A stretch of DNA of 64,000 nt, from assembly GCF_020880695.1 (NCBI RefSeq), contig NZ_JAJIWO010000007.1, positions 62,001 to 126,000 of the forward strand, written 5' to 3'. Source of the stretch: Mucilaginibacter sp. UR6-11 (GTDB lineage Bacteria > Bacteroidota > Bacteroidia > Sphingobacteriales > Sphingobacteriaceae). The translations under genes and the position numbers were made by a program. The notes under the pieces were generated by a model, which was given only the letters and a program-made list of their open reading frames with translations, did no database searches and had not been told where the DNA came from. Below, in pieces: positions 18,554-27,688 of this stretch (positions are counted from its first letter, which is position 1; every line of letters starts with the position of its first letter).

Positions 18554-19576
18554 TTACCGCCAGCCCAATGCGGGGGCAACATGCTCTAAAATAGCCGACA
18601 GCACATGGACATTGTAATCAACCCCTAACGTGTTGGGTATGGTTAGTAACAATGTATCCGCTTCTTTTATCGCTTCGTCCTCAGCCAGTTCTTTGATCAG
18701 CTGATCCGGTTCGGCTGCGTAACTCTTCCCGAATACCGCGCGTTTATCAGCCTCGATGTAACCAAAGCTATCAGCCGATTTACCCTGTTGGCCGAAGTAA
18801 AGCCTGTCCTGGTCTGTTATTAATGCAAAAATGGAGCGGCTTACCGAAACTCTCGGTTCGCGCTGGTGCCCGGCTTTTTTCCAGGCTTCTTTATATAGCC
18901 TGATCTGTTTAGCCTGCTGGATATGCAGCGGCTCGCCGCTTTCGTCAAACTTCAGGGTCGAACTTTGCAGGTGCATACCATTCTCGGCGGCCCAAACCGC
19001 AGTTGCGTTGGAGGCAGCGCCCCACCAGATCCGTTCGCGCAATCCTTCCGAATGCGGCTCCAGTCGTAACAATCCCGGTGGGTTCGGGAACATCGGGTAC
19101 GGGTTAGGCTGGGCAAAGCCCTTGCCCTTTAATTTCTCTAAAAACTCCAAAGCTTTTTGCCGCCCCATATCGGCATCGTCCCGACCCTCTTCGGGTTGAT
19201 AGCCAAAATAGCGCCAGCCCTCAATCACCTGCTCCGGCGAACCCCGGCTGATGCCCAATTGTAAACGGCCCTCGGAAATCAGGTCGGCAGCGCCGGCATC
19301 TTCCACCATATACATCGGGTTTTCATAACGCATATCTATCACGCCGGTCCCGATCTCTATTTTGCTGGTTTTGGCGCTGATTGCCGCAAGCAACGGGAAC
19401 GGCGATGCCAGCTGGCGCGCAAAATGATGAACCCGGAAATAGGCACCATCCAAACCTATTTCTTCCGCAGCTACAGCCAGGTCTATCGACTGCAGCAAGG
19501 TATCGCCCGCGGTGCGGGTTTGATACGCGGGATGATCAGACCAATGCCCGAATGATAAAAATCCTATTTTCTTCAT
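18554..19576 (-). CDS. LLM-class flavin-dependent oxidoreductase
   Basis: A 340-residue luciferase-like monooxygenase family protein. It begins MKKIGFLSFGHWSD, followed by AAEEIGLDGAYFRVHHFARQLASPFPLLAAI and IEIGTGVIDMRYENP, the usual barrel strands of the family, and SEGRLQLGISRGSPEQV, the conserved R-L-x-L-G-x-x-x-G-x-P region. These enzymes use reduced flavin (FMNH2 or F420) on small organic substrates; the substrate is not predictable. It is a single gene converging with the protease-like gene. Confidence 0.88.
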   Translation of the reverse strand: MKKIGFLSFGHWSDHPAYQTRTAGDTLLQSIDLAVAAEEIGLDGAYFRVHHFARQLASPFPLLAAISAKTSKIEIGTGVIDMRYENPMYMVEDAGAADLISEGRLQLGISRGSPEQVIEGWRYFGYQPEEGRDDADMGRQKALEFLEKLKGKGFAQPNPYPMFPNPPGLLRLEPHSEGLRERIWWGAASNATAVWAAENGMHLQSSTLKFDESGEPLHIQQAKQIRLYKEAWKKAGHQREPRVSVSRSIFALITDQDRLYFGQQGKSADSFGYIEADKRAVFGKSYAAEPDQLIKELAEDEAIKEADTLLLTIPNTLGVDYNVHVLSAILEHVAPALGWR

Positions 19577-19598
19577 CAGATGCTCAATGTTTTGATGG

Positions 19599-19606
19599 CA
19601 AATGTA
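19599..19606 (-). promoter_or_regulatory. Possible -7 element for the LLM oxidoreductase gene
   Basis: On the minus strand this reads TACATTTG, matching TAnnTTTG, and lies 23 bases before the start codon at 19576. The -33 partner is not evident. Confidence 0.35.
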
Positions 19607-19696
19607 AGCAGCCGGGCGGTACGGCAGGTCATGGTTTGGTAAATAATAGGATAGTGCAGGCAGGATGTCTTCAACATTTTGGCTGGCATAGCAGCG

Positions 19697-20800
19697 CTAC
19701 AAGGTCTTGTAATACAAACCCTTAGTAGTGGCTAAAAATAAGGTATTATTGAATTGCCTGATCGCATAAGCATAAACGCCCGGCAAAAACTCTTCGTCCC
19801 TTGCCCAGGTTGTACCTGCCGGGGCTCCTTTATCGCGGTGCTGTATCCATATACCCGCATTTCCTTTATACTGGTTAGTTACCGTATAGATTTTATTAAT
19901 GCCCAAAAGCATGCCCCGCATCAGGTATTTATCCTCATAGGCATCAGCCCTGATGCCTATGGTATCCGGGTATAAAGTTGCTCCCTGGTCGTCGGTACGC
20001 AAAATCATTTGCTGATCATCGTTGCCAACATATGCTTGTGCCAACGCGCTGCCCTGGTCATAAATCATATCGATCACATAGCTTGGGAAACGGGTGTTTT
20101 TATAGCGCGATTGGCTGATGTCTACATAATCTTTGGTATGCCATATTTGCGCGGCCGGGTCGTAAACAGCTAAGAAATCGCTGGTGGCAGCAACAAAATA
20201 GTTGTTAAATACGGCGAGCTTTGATACACGCACGTCGCCAAGACCCAAGGTTAGCGCTGGCTCCCATTTATTATTAGTACTATTCAGCTTTAAGACGCCC
20301 TTGCCAAAGTTATCATACGAAGAGCAATACAGTTCATTGTACCATTTGATAAAAGAAGTTACGGCGTTGGTTGGGGCGCCCTCGTTGGTCCAGGTTTGGC
20401 CGTTATCGCCGCTGGAATACATTGTGCCATAAAAATTGCCGGCGAAGATCTTACCGTTACCTATGGCTATCGCCGAGATATGTACGCCTGTACCCATAGC
20501 CGTGGTTGATGTCCAGTTGGCGCCGTTGTCAGTGCTCGTGTATATTTTACCGGTTGGCGCAGAAGCCGCATATATCACGTTGCCGGCCATTTCAAGGGCG
20601 GTTATACTGTCGGCCGGTAAAGCATTAATGTGCACCCACTGTGCGTTCGTAGCCGGCAATGGCGGGTTACCGGTAGTTACGGGCGTGGGGTCGTGAGGTA
20701 ATGGCCCGTCATGTTTTTTAGTTTTATAACATGATGATAAGGTATAACATATAACCAGGGCGGCCAACCCGGTAGTTAGTTTGGGTAACATATTACTCAT
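19697..20800 (-). CDS. Lipoprotein with BNR/Asp-box beta-propeller
   Basis: A 367-residue protein with a lipoprotein signal (LSSC24). The body has repeated strands with Asp-box motifs, S-T-D-N-G-A-N-W and S-G-D-N-G-Q-T-W, about 40 residues apart, and further WD/VPS10-like repeats (DQGATL), as in sialidase-fold or Ycf48-like propellers. No catalytic set of a sialidase is apparent, so a binding or scaffold role is more likely. It is the only gene between the LLM oxidoreductase and a repeat-rich gap. Confidence 0.75.
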   Translation of the reverse strand: MSNMLPKLTTGLAALVICYTLSSCYKTKKHDGPLPHDPTPVTTGNPPLPATNAQWVHINALPADSITALEMAGNVIYAASAPTGKIYTSTDNGANWTSTTAMGTGVHISAIAIGNGKIFAGNFYGTMYSSGDNGQTWTNEGAPTNAVTSFIKWYNELYCSSYDNFGKGVLKLNSTNNKWEPALTLGLGDVRVSKLAVFNNYFVAATSDFLAVYDPAAQIWHTKDYVDISQSRYKNTRFPSYVIDMIYDQGSALAQAYVGNDDQQMILRTDDQGATLYPDTIGIRADAYEDKYLMRGMLLGINKIYTVTNQYKGNAGIWIQHRDKGAPAGTTWARDEEFLPGVYAYAIRQFNNTLFLATTKGLYYKTL

Positions 20801-21114
20801 CTTTTAATTTTTTGATAAAGTTTATTGCAATACGCCCGGCCCGGACGAAGCGTTGCCTTTATCAAATAAAAAATGATCAATCCAAATGTAAAATATTGAT
20901 AAACAGTTTATTCCTCCACTGGTAGAAGTTTAGCGTTAGCTAACTTCTACCCAAAATGTGTTAAGCTTTCAGCTTAACTATACCATTACAGATAAGCTGA
21001 AAGCTTATAACATCGTAGGACGACGTTGAAAACTTCGACCATTAATGCTATTGCGTTTGAGCATTACAAATCCCCGGTATCTGGTCCGGGATTACAATCC
21101 AAGCCGCGGAAAAA
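20801..21114. other. Intergenic region with three inverted repeats
   Basis: About 310 bases without a gene. A stem at 20921-20951 (GGTAGAAGTT and complement), a 15-bp perfect inverted repeat formed by 20962-20976 and 20993-21007, and a weaker stem near 21020-21040 lie in a row. All contain AAGTT/AAGCTT-type cores, so they may be versions of one small palindromic repeat. Confidence 0.5.
20921..21007. repeat. Cluster of palindromes
   Basis: Arms 20921-20934 and 20938-20951 form one hairpin; 20962-20976 and 20993-21007 are exact reverse complements of 15 bases. The second is too widely spaced (16-base loop) and lacks a T tail for a standard terminator. Confidence 0.55.
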
Positions 21115-22185
21115 TTATTTGCCTTTTATTGTCCTGATCAGTTTAAGCTTATTACCATCCCAACGGAAGTATTTTGTAAATTCTATAGTCAGATTCTCAG
21201 CTTCAGTTCCGTCGTTATTGTACTTTGGTTTGTCATCGCCAACCGGCTCCACTTGTATACTTTGTACAACAATTAATTCGTCTATGGCTATACCGCAGTC
21301 TTTGGGGTAAAGAAAAATTTCTAATTGGGGCTTGGTGTCATCAACAGATAATACGCCATTTTTGGCCAAGACAATTTTTTTACCATTTGTCACCTGTATC
21401 GGTAAATATATCCTGGTATCATCATAATAACCGCCATCGCCCGAGCCGCCTGCCAAAAATAAACGCGATAACTTTTTGCCGTTATCAATAACGAATAAAT
21501 CCATATCGTCTTCAATATCATGCATGCAACTGTAAGTGAGGTGAAAAATGCCCACAGAATTTTTAAGTGCAGAAGAACTGAGTTTATTTATTTGATAATG
21601 TGCTCCTTCAATCGTATCTGTATACGTATTTAATATCTTTTGAGACTTGCCTGTTTTTATGAATTTCACTATTCCGGGCTCGCAAGTAACGTCATCATCA
21701 ACTTCTGATAAATGTGGCGGGTATTTGGCAATACCCACTAAATAGGAGGTATCTTCACCTCCGTAAAAAGATTGAAAATACAGGTCAGGTTTTTTAATAT
21801 ATCCACTTTTTAATTTAGGCGTACAAACCAGGAAATAATCGCGGTATTCCTTTAAAATATTTACAGGGGTGTTAAACGGTAAACTATCAATCACCTTTGC
21901 AGTTCCCTTAATAGCGTTATATACATAGGTAATTTTATTAAATGTGCCCGGCGAAAAGGTTTGCGGATCGTAGCTGTAACGATAAGTTGTAAGCAGGCAT
22001 CCTAATTTTGCAGGGTCAATTGCTGCTGTATCGGGCGACACCTTTGGCCTGTTTTCCTGTCGGGTTACCCTAACGGTTTTCCTTGTGACCTTTTTCTCAG
22101 TTTTATCTTTACATCCCGTTACCAGCAACATCGATAAGAACAGGAAAATTAGGCATTTTATTGGATTAAACAGATTGATGTGCAT
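21115..22185 (-). CDS. Lipoprotein of unknown function
   Basis: A 356-residue lipoprotein; the signal peptide ends in LLVTG-C25, followed by a Lys/Thr-rich linker. I do not recognise a named domain. Residues about 85-135 (TPVNILKEYRDYFLVC, then GYIKKPDLYFQ) resemble a bacterial SH3-like fold. The rest is beta-rich with repeated acidic loops (EVDDDVTCEPG, HDIEDDMDLFVIDNG, GGSGDGGYYDDTRIYLP) that could bind calcium, though no EF-hand is complete. It is monocistronic. Confidence 0.75.
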   Translation of the reverse strand: MHINLFNPIKCLIFLFLSMLLVTGCKDKTEKKVTRKTVRVTRQENRPKVSPDTAAIDPAKLGCLLTTYRYSYDPQTFSPGTFNKITYVYNAIKGTAKVIDSLPFNTPVNILKEYRDYFLVCTPKLKSGYIKKPDLYFQSFYGGEDTSYLVGIAKYPPHLSEVDDDVTCEPGIVKFIKTGKSQKILNTYTDTIEGAHYQINKLSSSALKNSVGIFHLTYSCMHDIEDDMDLFVIDNGKKLSRLFLAGGSGDGGYYDDTRIYLPIQVTNGKKIVLAKNGVLSVDDTKPQLEIFLYPKDCGIAIDELIVVQSIQVEPVGDDKPKYNNDGTEAENLTIEFTKYFRWDGNKLKLIRTIKGK

Positions 22186-22225
22186 AAGCGTTAAAGGTTT
22201 GCACTAAAATACCATTTTATAAAAT

Positions 22226-22430
22226 GAGTATCAAAGAAACGCTTTCACTAATTCCTTCCCATTCCTTTTCCAGTGAGATCTCAGGTCGGGTACGCTGCCT
22301 TGCGGTACCAGTAGTCGGCATTCCAGTTATCGCCCTCCTTACGGTGCAGGCAGGTATGTACCCATGCAGATTGGCGGTCTGTCAGGTGGTCAACCTGCGC
22401 ATGCGCTTTAGGCCAGTCGCCTTCCTACAT
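22226..22430 (-). pseudogene. Decayed partial copy of the 23497-23784 gene
   Basis: The DNA here is highly similar to 23496-23690, which is the C-terminal two thirds of an intact small minus-strand gene. The copy has frame-breaking differences (an extra C near 22252, a two-base loss near 22300) and stops matching at about 22430, where the parent continues for another 90 bases to its start codon. It therefore cannot encode the protein. The two copies are direct repeats flanking the GH25 gene. Confidence 0.85.
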
Positions 22431-22518
22431 CCCATTAACCGGCCGGCTCACCGCTTACGCTGACTTGGACCAGTTGAGGGGATGGTGATTTTTTGCCGCT
22501 AAATCGTATTTTCGCCCT

Positions 22519-23349
22519 GTGGCCAAAGCAAAACCCAAACGTAAGCCGGTGAAGAAAAAAGGAAGTGTTTCCTTGAAACTGGCTTTTACAGGCTTCCTGC
22601 TGGTTATCCTGTCACCCTTTTATTACGGTTATGTGCTCAAAATGTTCAGCGCCACCTGGCAATGGGTAGCGGATATAGGCGAATCGCCCAATTACCGTAC
22701 CTACCATAGTTTCGGAATTAAGATCCCGGTTAAGTATAAGCTGCACGGAATCGATGTATCTTACGCGCAGGGAAAGATCGACTGGCTGCAGGTAAGAGCG
22801 ATGCAGGAGGATAGCGTACGGATCAGGTTCGCTTTTATCAAAGCGACGGAAGGTTTACTAACGGTTGATCCATATTTTAAACGGAACTGGCGGGAAGGCG
22901 CGAAGGCGGGGATAATTTGCGGCGCATATCACTTTTTCCGGCCTAAGAAGGATGGGCTGTGGCAGGCGCGCTTCTTCCTGCAGAATGTGACGCTGGAAAA
23001 GGGCGATTTGCCTGCAGTAGTAGATATTGAGGTACTGGATGGTGTGCCACCGGCCAGGATGCGAAAGGAACTGCGAACGTTTATCAGTAAAGTAGAAAAG
23101 TCAACCGGTAATAAACCGATCATTTATACCGGTATCAGTTTTTATAAAGATTATCTGGCAGGGCATTTTGACGGTTATCCCCTATGGATAGCCCATTATT
23201 ACCAGGAGGAGCTAAAATTAACCGAAGGCACCAACTGGTGGTTTTGGCAACATTCGGACATAGCACGGGTTAACGGGATAAACCATGTGGTTGACTTTAA
23301 CGCGTTTAAAGGAGATAGCTTAGATTTTCAGCGCTTATTGGTGCATTAA
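22519..23349 (+). CDS. GH25 lysozyme, membrane-anchored
   Basis: A 276-residue GH25 muramidase that would cleave the MurNAc-GlcNAc bond of peptidoglycan. A basic N-terminus and one helix at about 20-40 anchor it, leaving the catalytic domain (75-276) in the periplasm. Catalytic residues expected of GH25 are present: D79 in GIDVS, E111 in KATEG, and the D169-x-E171 pair in VVDIEV; the AYHFFRP segment is also typical. The start is a GTG (22519) giving MAKAKPKRK; an ATG is not available nearby. It lies between a broken and an intact copy of a small gene, with opposite strand use. Confidence 0.92.
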   Translation: MAKAKPKRKPVKKKGSVSLKLAFTGFLLVILSPFYYGYVLKMFSATWQWVADIGESPNYRTYHSFGIKIPVKYKLHGIDVSYAQGKIDWLQVRAMQEDSVRIRFAFIKATEGLLTVDPYFKRNWREGAKAGIICGAYHFFRPKKDGLWQARFFLQNVTLEKGDLPAVVDIEVLDGVPPARMRKELRTFISKVEKSTGNKPIIYTGISFYKDYLAGHFDGYPLWIAHYYQEELKLTEGTNWWFWQHSDIARVNGINHVVDFNAFKGDSLDFQRLLVH

Positions 23350-23350
23350 T

Positions 23351-23394
23351 ACAGCGCGATTTATCGACACCGTAACCTCGTTTTAGTTTTCCGG
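23351..23394. repeat. Dispersed 44-bp repeat, copy 2
   Basis: Begins two bases after the GH25 stop and matches 16937-16980 at 35 of 44 positions by my count, in the same orientation. Confidence 0.45.
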
Positions 23395-23496
23395 TATCCT
23401 GATCCGCTAAGGGCATTGGCTATGAGGATTGGAAGTCTCCCGTAAATCAAGTCCGGTTTATAAACCTGGCCAACAGGAAATTTCTTGCTTATTCAA

Positions 23497-23784
23497 TCAA
23501 AGAAACGCTTTCACTAATTCTTCCCATTCCCTTTCCAGAGATGTATCAGGTCGGGTACGCTGCGCCTTGCTGTACCAGTAGTCGGCATTCCAAATATCGC
23601 CTTCCTTACGGTGCAGGTAGGCATGTACCCATGCCGATTGGCGGTCTGTCAGCTGGTCAACCTGCGCGTGTGCTTTAGGCCAGTCGCCTTTAGCATCATA
23701 CCAAAGGCTTTTTAACTGTACCGGAAGTCCGCTAAGGGGTTCTTCTAAGTTCAGTGATTCTTTAAATTCGGTTAATGTTTTCAT
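23497..23784 (-). CDS. Small conserved hypothetical protein
   Basis: A 95-residue protein starting at the ATG at 23784 (MKTLTEF); an upstream TTG is possible but a -7-like element ends only 24 bases before the ATG. It is a soluble, helical, Trp-rich protein with LWYDAKGDWPKAHAQVDQL, SAWVHAYLHRKEGD and ADYWYSKAQRTRP segments, a spacing that suggests a pair of TPR-like helical hairpins. I recall similar short proteins in other bacteria but no function. A degraded copy of its 3' part lies at 22226-22430. Confidence 0.75.
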   Translation of the reverse strand: MKTLTEFKESLNLEEPLSGLPVQLKSLWYDAKGDWPKAHAQVDQLTDRQSAWVHAYLHRKEGDIWNADYWYSKAQRTRPDTSLEREWEELVKAFL

Positions 23785-23807
23785 CGGATAAGCAAACAAG
23801 GCTGATG

Positions 23808-23815
23808 CAAAATTA
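23808..23815 (-). promoter_or_regulatory. Possible -7 element for the small hypothetical gene
   Basis: Reads TAATTTTG on the minus strand, matching TAnnTTTG, with the ATG at 23784 about 23 bases downstream. This placement argues for that ATG as the start. Confidence 0.4.
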
Positions 23816-23960
23816 CAGTTTTGTAAACCAGGCTAAAAATACAGACGAATAAGTATGATCCAAAGTGATCCGCACCGGTTAATCAACTACTTAGCTATCA
23901 ATAAATTAACCAAAAACAGTGATCCGGCTGATCCAGCTAATCCACTTTATTTTGGATCAC

Positions 23961-25622
23961 TTAAAGCGACACCCCTCTTTTCCACGGGATGAAATCATCC
24001 TGGCCCAGTTGTACCGATTTGGGTTGTACCACGCCGCTGGCAACGTCTATCACATAGTTTAAAATACGCTCGCCGGCCTGGTCTATGGTTTCGGTACCCT
24101 CAATTATGGTACCGCAGTTAATGTCAATGATATCGGGCATGCGCTGATAGATGCGGGTATTGGTTGACAGCTTGATAACCGGCGTTATGGGGTTGCCTGT
24201 GGGCGTGCCCAGCCCGGTAGTGAACAAAACAATGGTAGCGCCCGAGGCAACCTCGGCCGTAGTGCTTTCCACATCGCTGCCGGGGGTACACAGTAAATTA
24301 AGGCCGGGCTTGGTAACCTTCTCTGGGTAATCCAGCACAGCCGCCACCGGCGAATTGCCGGCCTTTTTTGCCGCGCCGGCAGATTTGATAGCGTCGGTAA
24401 TTAAGCCGTCCTTAATATTGCCGGGCGACGGGTTGGCGTAAAAGCCCGAGCCATCGGCCTCTGCGCGGGCGTTATAGGTCCGCATCAGGTGCATGAATTT
24501 CTGCGCGGTCTCCACATCAACACAACGGTCGCTCAGCTCCTGCTCAACGCCACAAAGTTCGGGGAACTCGGCCAGTATCACGCTGCCGCCCAGGCTCACC
24601 AGCACGTCAGACACATAGCCCAGCGCCGGGTTTGCCGAGATGCCCGAAAACCCGTCGGACCCGCCGCACTCCAACCCGATACAGATCTTGCTGATAGGTG
24701 CCGGGGCCCGCTCCAGCTTGTTGGCGACGATGAGGCCGGCAAAGGTCTGCTTCAACGCTTCCTGCATCAGGGTGCTTTCCCTGCCGATCTTCTGCTGCTC
24801 CAGCATAATGAGCGGCTTGCTGAAGTTAGGGTCGCGTTTCCTGATCTCATCTTCCAGGATACTGGCCTGCGCGTGCTGGCAGCCCAGGCTCAGCACCGTA
24901 GCGCCCGCCACGTTTGGATGGGTGATATAGCCGGCCAGCAACCCGCACAAGGCGTCGCTGTCTGTCTTGGTACCGCCGCAGCCCATATCATGGGTCAGGA
25001 ACTTAATGCCGTCAATGTTCTCAAATAATTTCTTTGATCCCTTCTCCGCCGGTTCCATCTCCAGATCGGCATTTAATATCGACTCGACCGAGTTGCCGGT
25101 CTGGTATAAGCTGATCAGGCTGTCTACTTCGTTCTCATAGGTTTTGGCTTTACGGAAGCCCAGTTTCTCTACCAAAGCGTCCTTCAACACCATGATGTTC
25201 CGGTTCTCGCAAAACACCAGCGGTATCACCAGCCAATAGTTAGCCGTCCCTACCGATCCATCCGCACGGTGATAGCCCAGGAAGGTCCGTTGCGCAAACT
25301 TATCCACCGCGGGCTTATGCCAGTTTAACTTGCGCTCGCCCAGTTTAAAATCACTGGCGGCATGGTGTATATTGTCTACCGTAATAGCGCTGCCTTTGGC
25401 AATGGGCCGGTTGGTTTTGCCTACCAGCACGCCATACATATAAATTTCCTGGTCGGTGTCCAGGTCGGTTATCGTAAATTTATGTTTGGCGGCAACATCA
25501 GTAACCAGGGTGATATGATCGCCGTTAAACGGCACGACGGTTCCCCTGGGTATATCCTGTAAAGCCACCAGCACATTATCATGCGGGTGTATTTGTAAAA
25601 AAGTATTTATACTATCTGTCAT
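23961..25622 (-). CDS. uxaA: Altronate dehydratase family protein (UxaA)
   Basis: A 553-residue UxaA-type protein: an N-terminal SAF domain (about 1-100, with DNVLVALQDIPRGTVV) and a C-terminal catalytic domain (GYHRADGSVGTANYWLVIP, then DMGCGGTKTDSD, GLECGGSDGFSGISANPALG). Altronate dehydratase converts D-altronate to 2-keto-3-deoxygluconate in hexuronate breakdown; related family members act on galactarate or other sugar acids, so the exact substrate is uncertain. There is no UxaB/UxaC or KDG kinase nearby, so it stands alone here. Confidence 0.85.
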   Translation of the reverse strand: MTDSINTFLQIHPHDNVLVALQDIPRGTVVPFNGDHITLVTDVAAKHKFTITDLDTDQEIYMYGVLVGKTNRPIAKGSAITVDNIHHAASDFKLGERKLNWHKPAVDKFAQRTFLGYHRADGSVGTANYWLVIPLVFCENRNIMVLKDALVEKLGFRKAKTYENEVDSLISLYQTGNSVESILNADLEMEPAEKGSKKLFENIDGIKFLTHDMGCGGTKTDSDALCGLLAGYITHPNVAGATVLSLGCQHAQASILEDEIRKRDPNFSKPLIMLEQQKIGRESTLMQEALKQTFAGLIVANKLERAPAPISKICIGLECGGSDGFSGISANPALGYVSDVLVSLGGSVILAEFPELCGVEQELSDRCVDVETAQKFMHLMRTYNARAEADGSGFYANPSPGNIKDGLITDAIKSAGAAKKAGNSPVAAVLDYPEKVTKPGLNLLCTPGSDVESTTAEVASGATIVLFTTGLGTPTGNPITPVIKLSTNTRIYQRMPDIIDINCGTIIEGTETIDQAGERILNYVIDVASGVVQPKSVQLGQDDFIPWKRGVSL

Positions 25623-25785
25623 TATATTCTGATCAGGAATTAGCTATCAAAAGATGGTTTCAGTATCCTTTTTAATTGGCCGTGAAAGTTGTGGACTAAA
25701 TTAGTTAATCTTTTATGTCAACCATAAAAAAGCGCGATGGTAATATCGTGCTAAATGCGCAATCGTTTTCGCGGCGGTGGTGAGT

Positions 25786-26178
25786 TTACTTTTTGCCGTT
25801 GATCTGGTCTTCCTCTTTTTTAGCCTCAAGGCGCTCTTTTTTAATATCGATCTTCAGGAGCGCGAAGATGCTCATATAAAAGTTGGCCACCCAAACTATG
25901 GCAAAGCCGGCCAGCAGATACCCGCGCCAGTCGTCCATTAAAAACTTATAGCCGGTTAATATCAATATAAACACGGTTACGTAATGGCTAAAGCAATACT
26001 CACAAGTAAACAGGTAAAAAAACTTGCGTCCCAGCAGCGTTTTGCGGCTGGTGCTTTGTTTGAGGCAATATTCGCGCGGCTCTTTAAAAACCTCCTCGTG
26101 CGTAACCGTCCAGGCGATGCAGGCAACAGGGATAGCAACCAAAAAAAGCCAGGCAACCTGGGTAGATAACGGCATCAT
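25786..26178 (-). CDS. Small membrane protein, DUF1360-like
   Basis: A 130-residue protein with three predicted membrane helices (about 8-24, 65-80 and 85-108) and a charged C-terminal tail rich in Lys and Glu. The segment FYLFTCEYCFSHYVTVF, with a C-x-x-C at the start of a helix, resembles the T-C-x-x-C motif of DUF1360 proteins, which is why I suggest that family. Function unknown. Single gene between the UxaA and the second fucosidase genes. Confidence 0.65.
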   Translation of the reverse strand: MMPLSTQVAWLFLVAIPVACIAWTVTHEEVFKEPREYCLKQSTSRKTLLGRKFFYLFTCEYCFSHYVTVFILILTGYKFLMDDWRGYLLAGFAIVWVANFYMSIFALLKIDIKKERLEAKKEEDQINGKK

Positions 26179-26335
26179 AGTTACAATTACAATCAGGATT
26201 GCATAAGGTTTTAATCCCGGTGATGACTGTTGTCACTTTTTGGTAAAAACTCCCTACGCACACATTATTACCCTACCAATTTAAAATCCAGGATGAAAAA
26301 GAACGATGTTATTGCGGTGATTACTCGCCCGGCCC

Positions 26336-27688
26336 TTAGTTCAACGTCAACTCAACCACCGGAATTTCAAATCCCGGCTTTATAGCCGGAAGTTTTACCT
26401 CCAGGTCATCGCCATCCGTTTTATATAAAACTTCCGAGTGGTCATTTAAAAACTGTGCGTATTTAATTTTACCGTTGTAACCGGGTAAAGTAAGCTTACC
26501 ATTTTCGGGATATTTATACAGGAAAACGTATAGGCGGCCGGTGGCTTTGTTATAGCTTAGTTTGGTATCGGCCGGTATTTTAAACGTATCCGGCGCATAG
26601 GTACAGTTATAAATTGCCGTACTGTTGGCGTGCATCCAGGTGCTCAGGCTATCCAGCGCGTTAGTTGCGCGGTAGTCAAATTCGCCGCGTGCGGTTGGGC
26701 CAACGTTAAGGATTAAATTGCCGCCGTTACTTACCGACGTAATTAACAGGTCAAGCAGCTGGCGGTGAGTTTTCCAGGTATGCTCATCGCGGTAATAGCC
26801 CCATGAGCCCGAGAAAGTCTGGCAGGTTTCCCAGGTTTTGCCACGGTATTTAGCCAGTTCGGCGGTGCTTACCTGCTCGGGTGTTTCAAAATCGGCGCCG
26901 TCTTTATATTCTTCCAGGTTAAGGCGGTTATCTACAATAATGCCCGGCTGCAGTTTCCTGATCAGTTTTAACAGTTCAACAGCCCCCCACTCGTCCTTAC
27001 CTTTACCATGACCGTCTTTACGCGGGAACGAAAAATCAAGCCATATAATATCTATTTTGCCGTAGTTGGTCAGCAACTCGGTAATTTGATTACGCATGTA
27101 CTGGCGGTACTTAGCCATGTCGCGGTTTTTGTTTAGCGCCGCGTACGATGCATCACTTTTATCTTTTGGCGATTGGGGGTGGATCTCATCAATGGTATAA
27201 TCAGGGTGGTGCCAGTCCAGCAGCGAATAGTAAAATCCAACCTTTAGGCCCTGACCTCTGAAAGCGTTAACATACTCACGCACCAGATCACGTTTGGCAT
27301 GGGTGTTCGGCGCCTTATAATCGGTATATTTTGAATCAAACAGGCAAAAACCTTCGTGGTGCTTGGTGGTCAGCACTGCGTATTTCATGCCGGCCGACTT
27401 TGCTTCCCTGGCCCACTTCTGCGGATCAAAAAGATCGGGGTTAAACTGATCGAAATATTTCTGATAACCGGCGTTGTCTATCTTCTCATTATGCTTTACC
27501 CACTCGTGCCGTGCAGCGCCCGAGTACAGGCCCCAGTGGATGAACATTCCGAAGCGGCTGTCTTTCCACCACTCCATACGTTTTTCTTTTTGGGCATCCG
27601 TTTCGGCGCCTATCATTTTTTGTGCAAAAACCGATGGCAGGCTTAGCAACATCAGTAATAACAACAACTGCAGTTTTTTAATAATCAT
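26336..27688 (-). CDS. GH29 alpha-L-fucosidase (second copy)
   Basis: A 450-residue secreted GH29 enzyme with a signal peptide (1-22, ending VFAQ). Family segments are present: RMEWWKDSRFGMFIHWGLYS, TTKHHEGFCLFDSK, the nucleophile in IIWL-D218, and NGGNLILNVGPTARGEF. It lacks the long C-terminal accessory domains of the first copy (8821-10605), having only a short beta-sandwich. It is transcribed away from an AraC regulator starting 234 bp off, which may control it. The acid/base residue is not assigned. Confidence 0.93.
   Translation of the reverse strand: MIIKKLQLLLLLMLLSLPSVFAQKMIGAETDAQKEKRMEWWKDSRFGMFIHWGLYSGAARHEWVKHNEKIDNAGYQKYFDQFNPDLFDPQKWAREAKSAGMKYAVLTTKHHEGFCLFDSKYTDYKAPNTHAKRDLVREYVNAFRGQGLKVGFYYSLLDWHHPDYTIDEIHPQSPKDKSDASYAALNKNRDMAKYRQYMRNQITELLTNYGKIDIIWLDFSFPRKDGHGKGKDEWGAVELLKLIRKLQPGIIVDNRLNLEEYKDGADFETPEQVSTAELAKYRGKTWETCQTFSGSWGYYRDEHTWKTHRQLLDLLITSVSNGGNLILNVGPTARGEFDYRATNALDSLSTWMHANSTAIYNCTYAPDTFKIPADTKLSYNKATGRLYVFLYKYPENGKLTLPGYNGKIKYAQFLNDHSEVLYKTDGDDLEVKLPAIKPGFEIPVVELTLN

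Noticed and set aside
22224..22463. A plus-strand frame opposite the broken gene copy
   Set aside because: It is an artefact of the decayed minus-strand copy; the DNA match to 23496-23690 explains it.
24489..25028. A 179-codon plus-strand frame within the UxaA gene
   Set aside because: It is antisense to a clear UxaA domain, and its His/Gln-rich composition is typical of a shadow frame.
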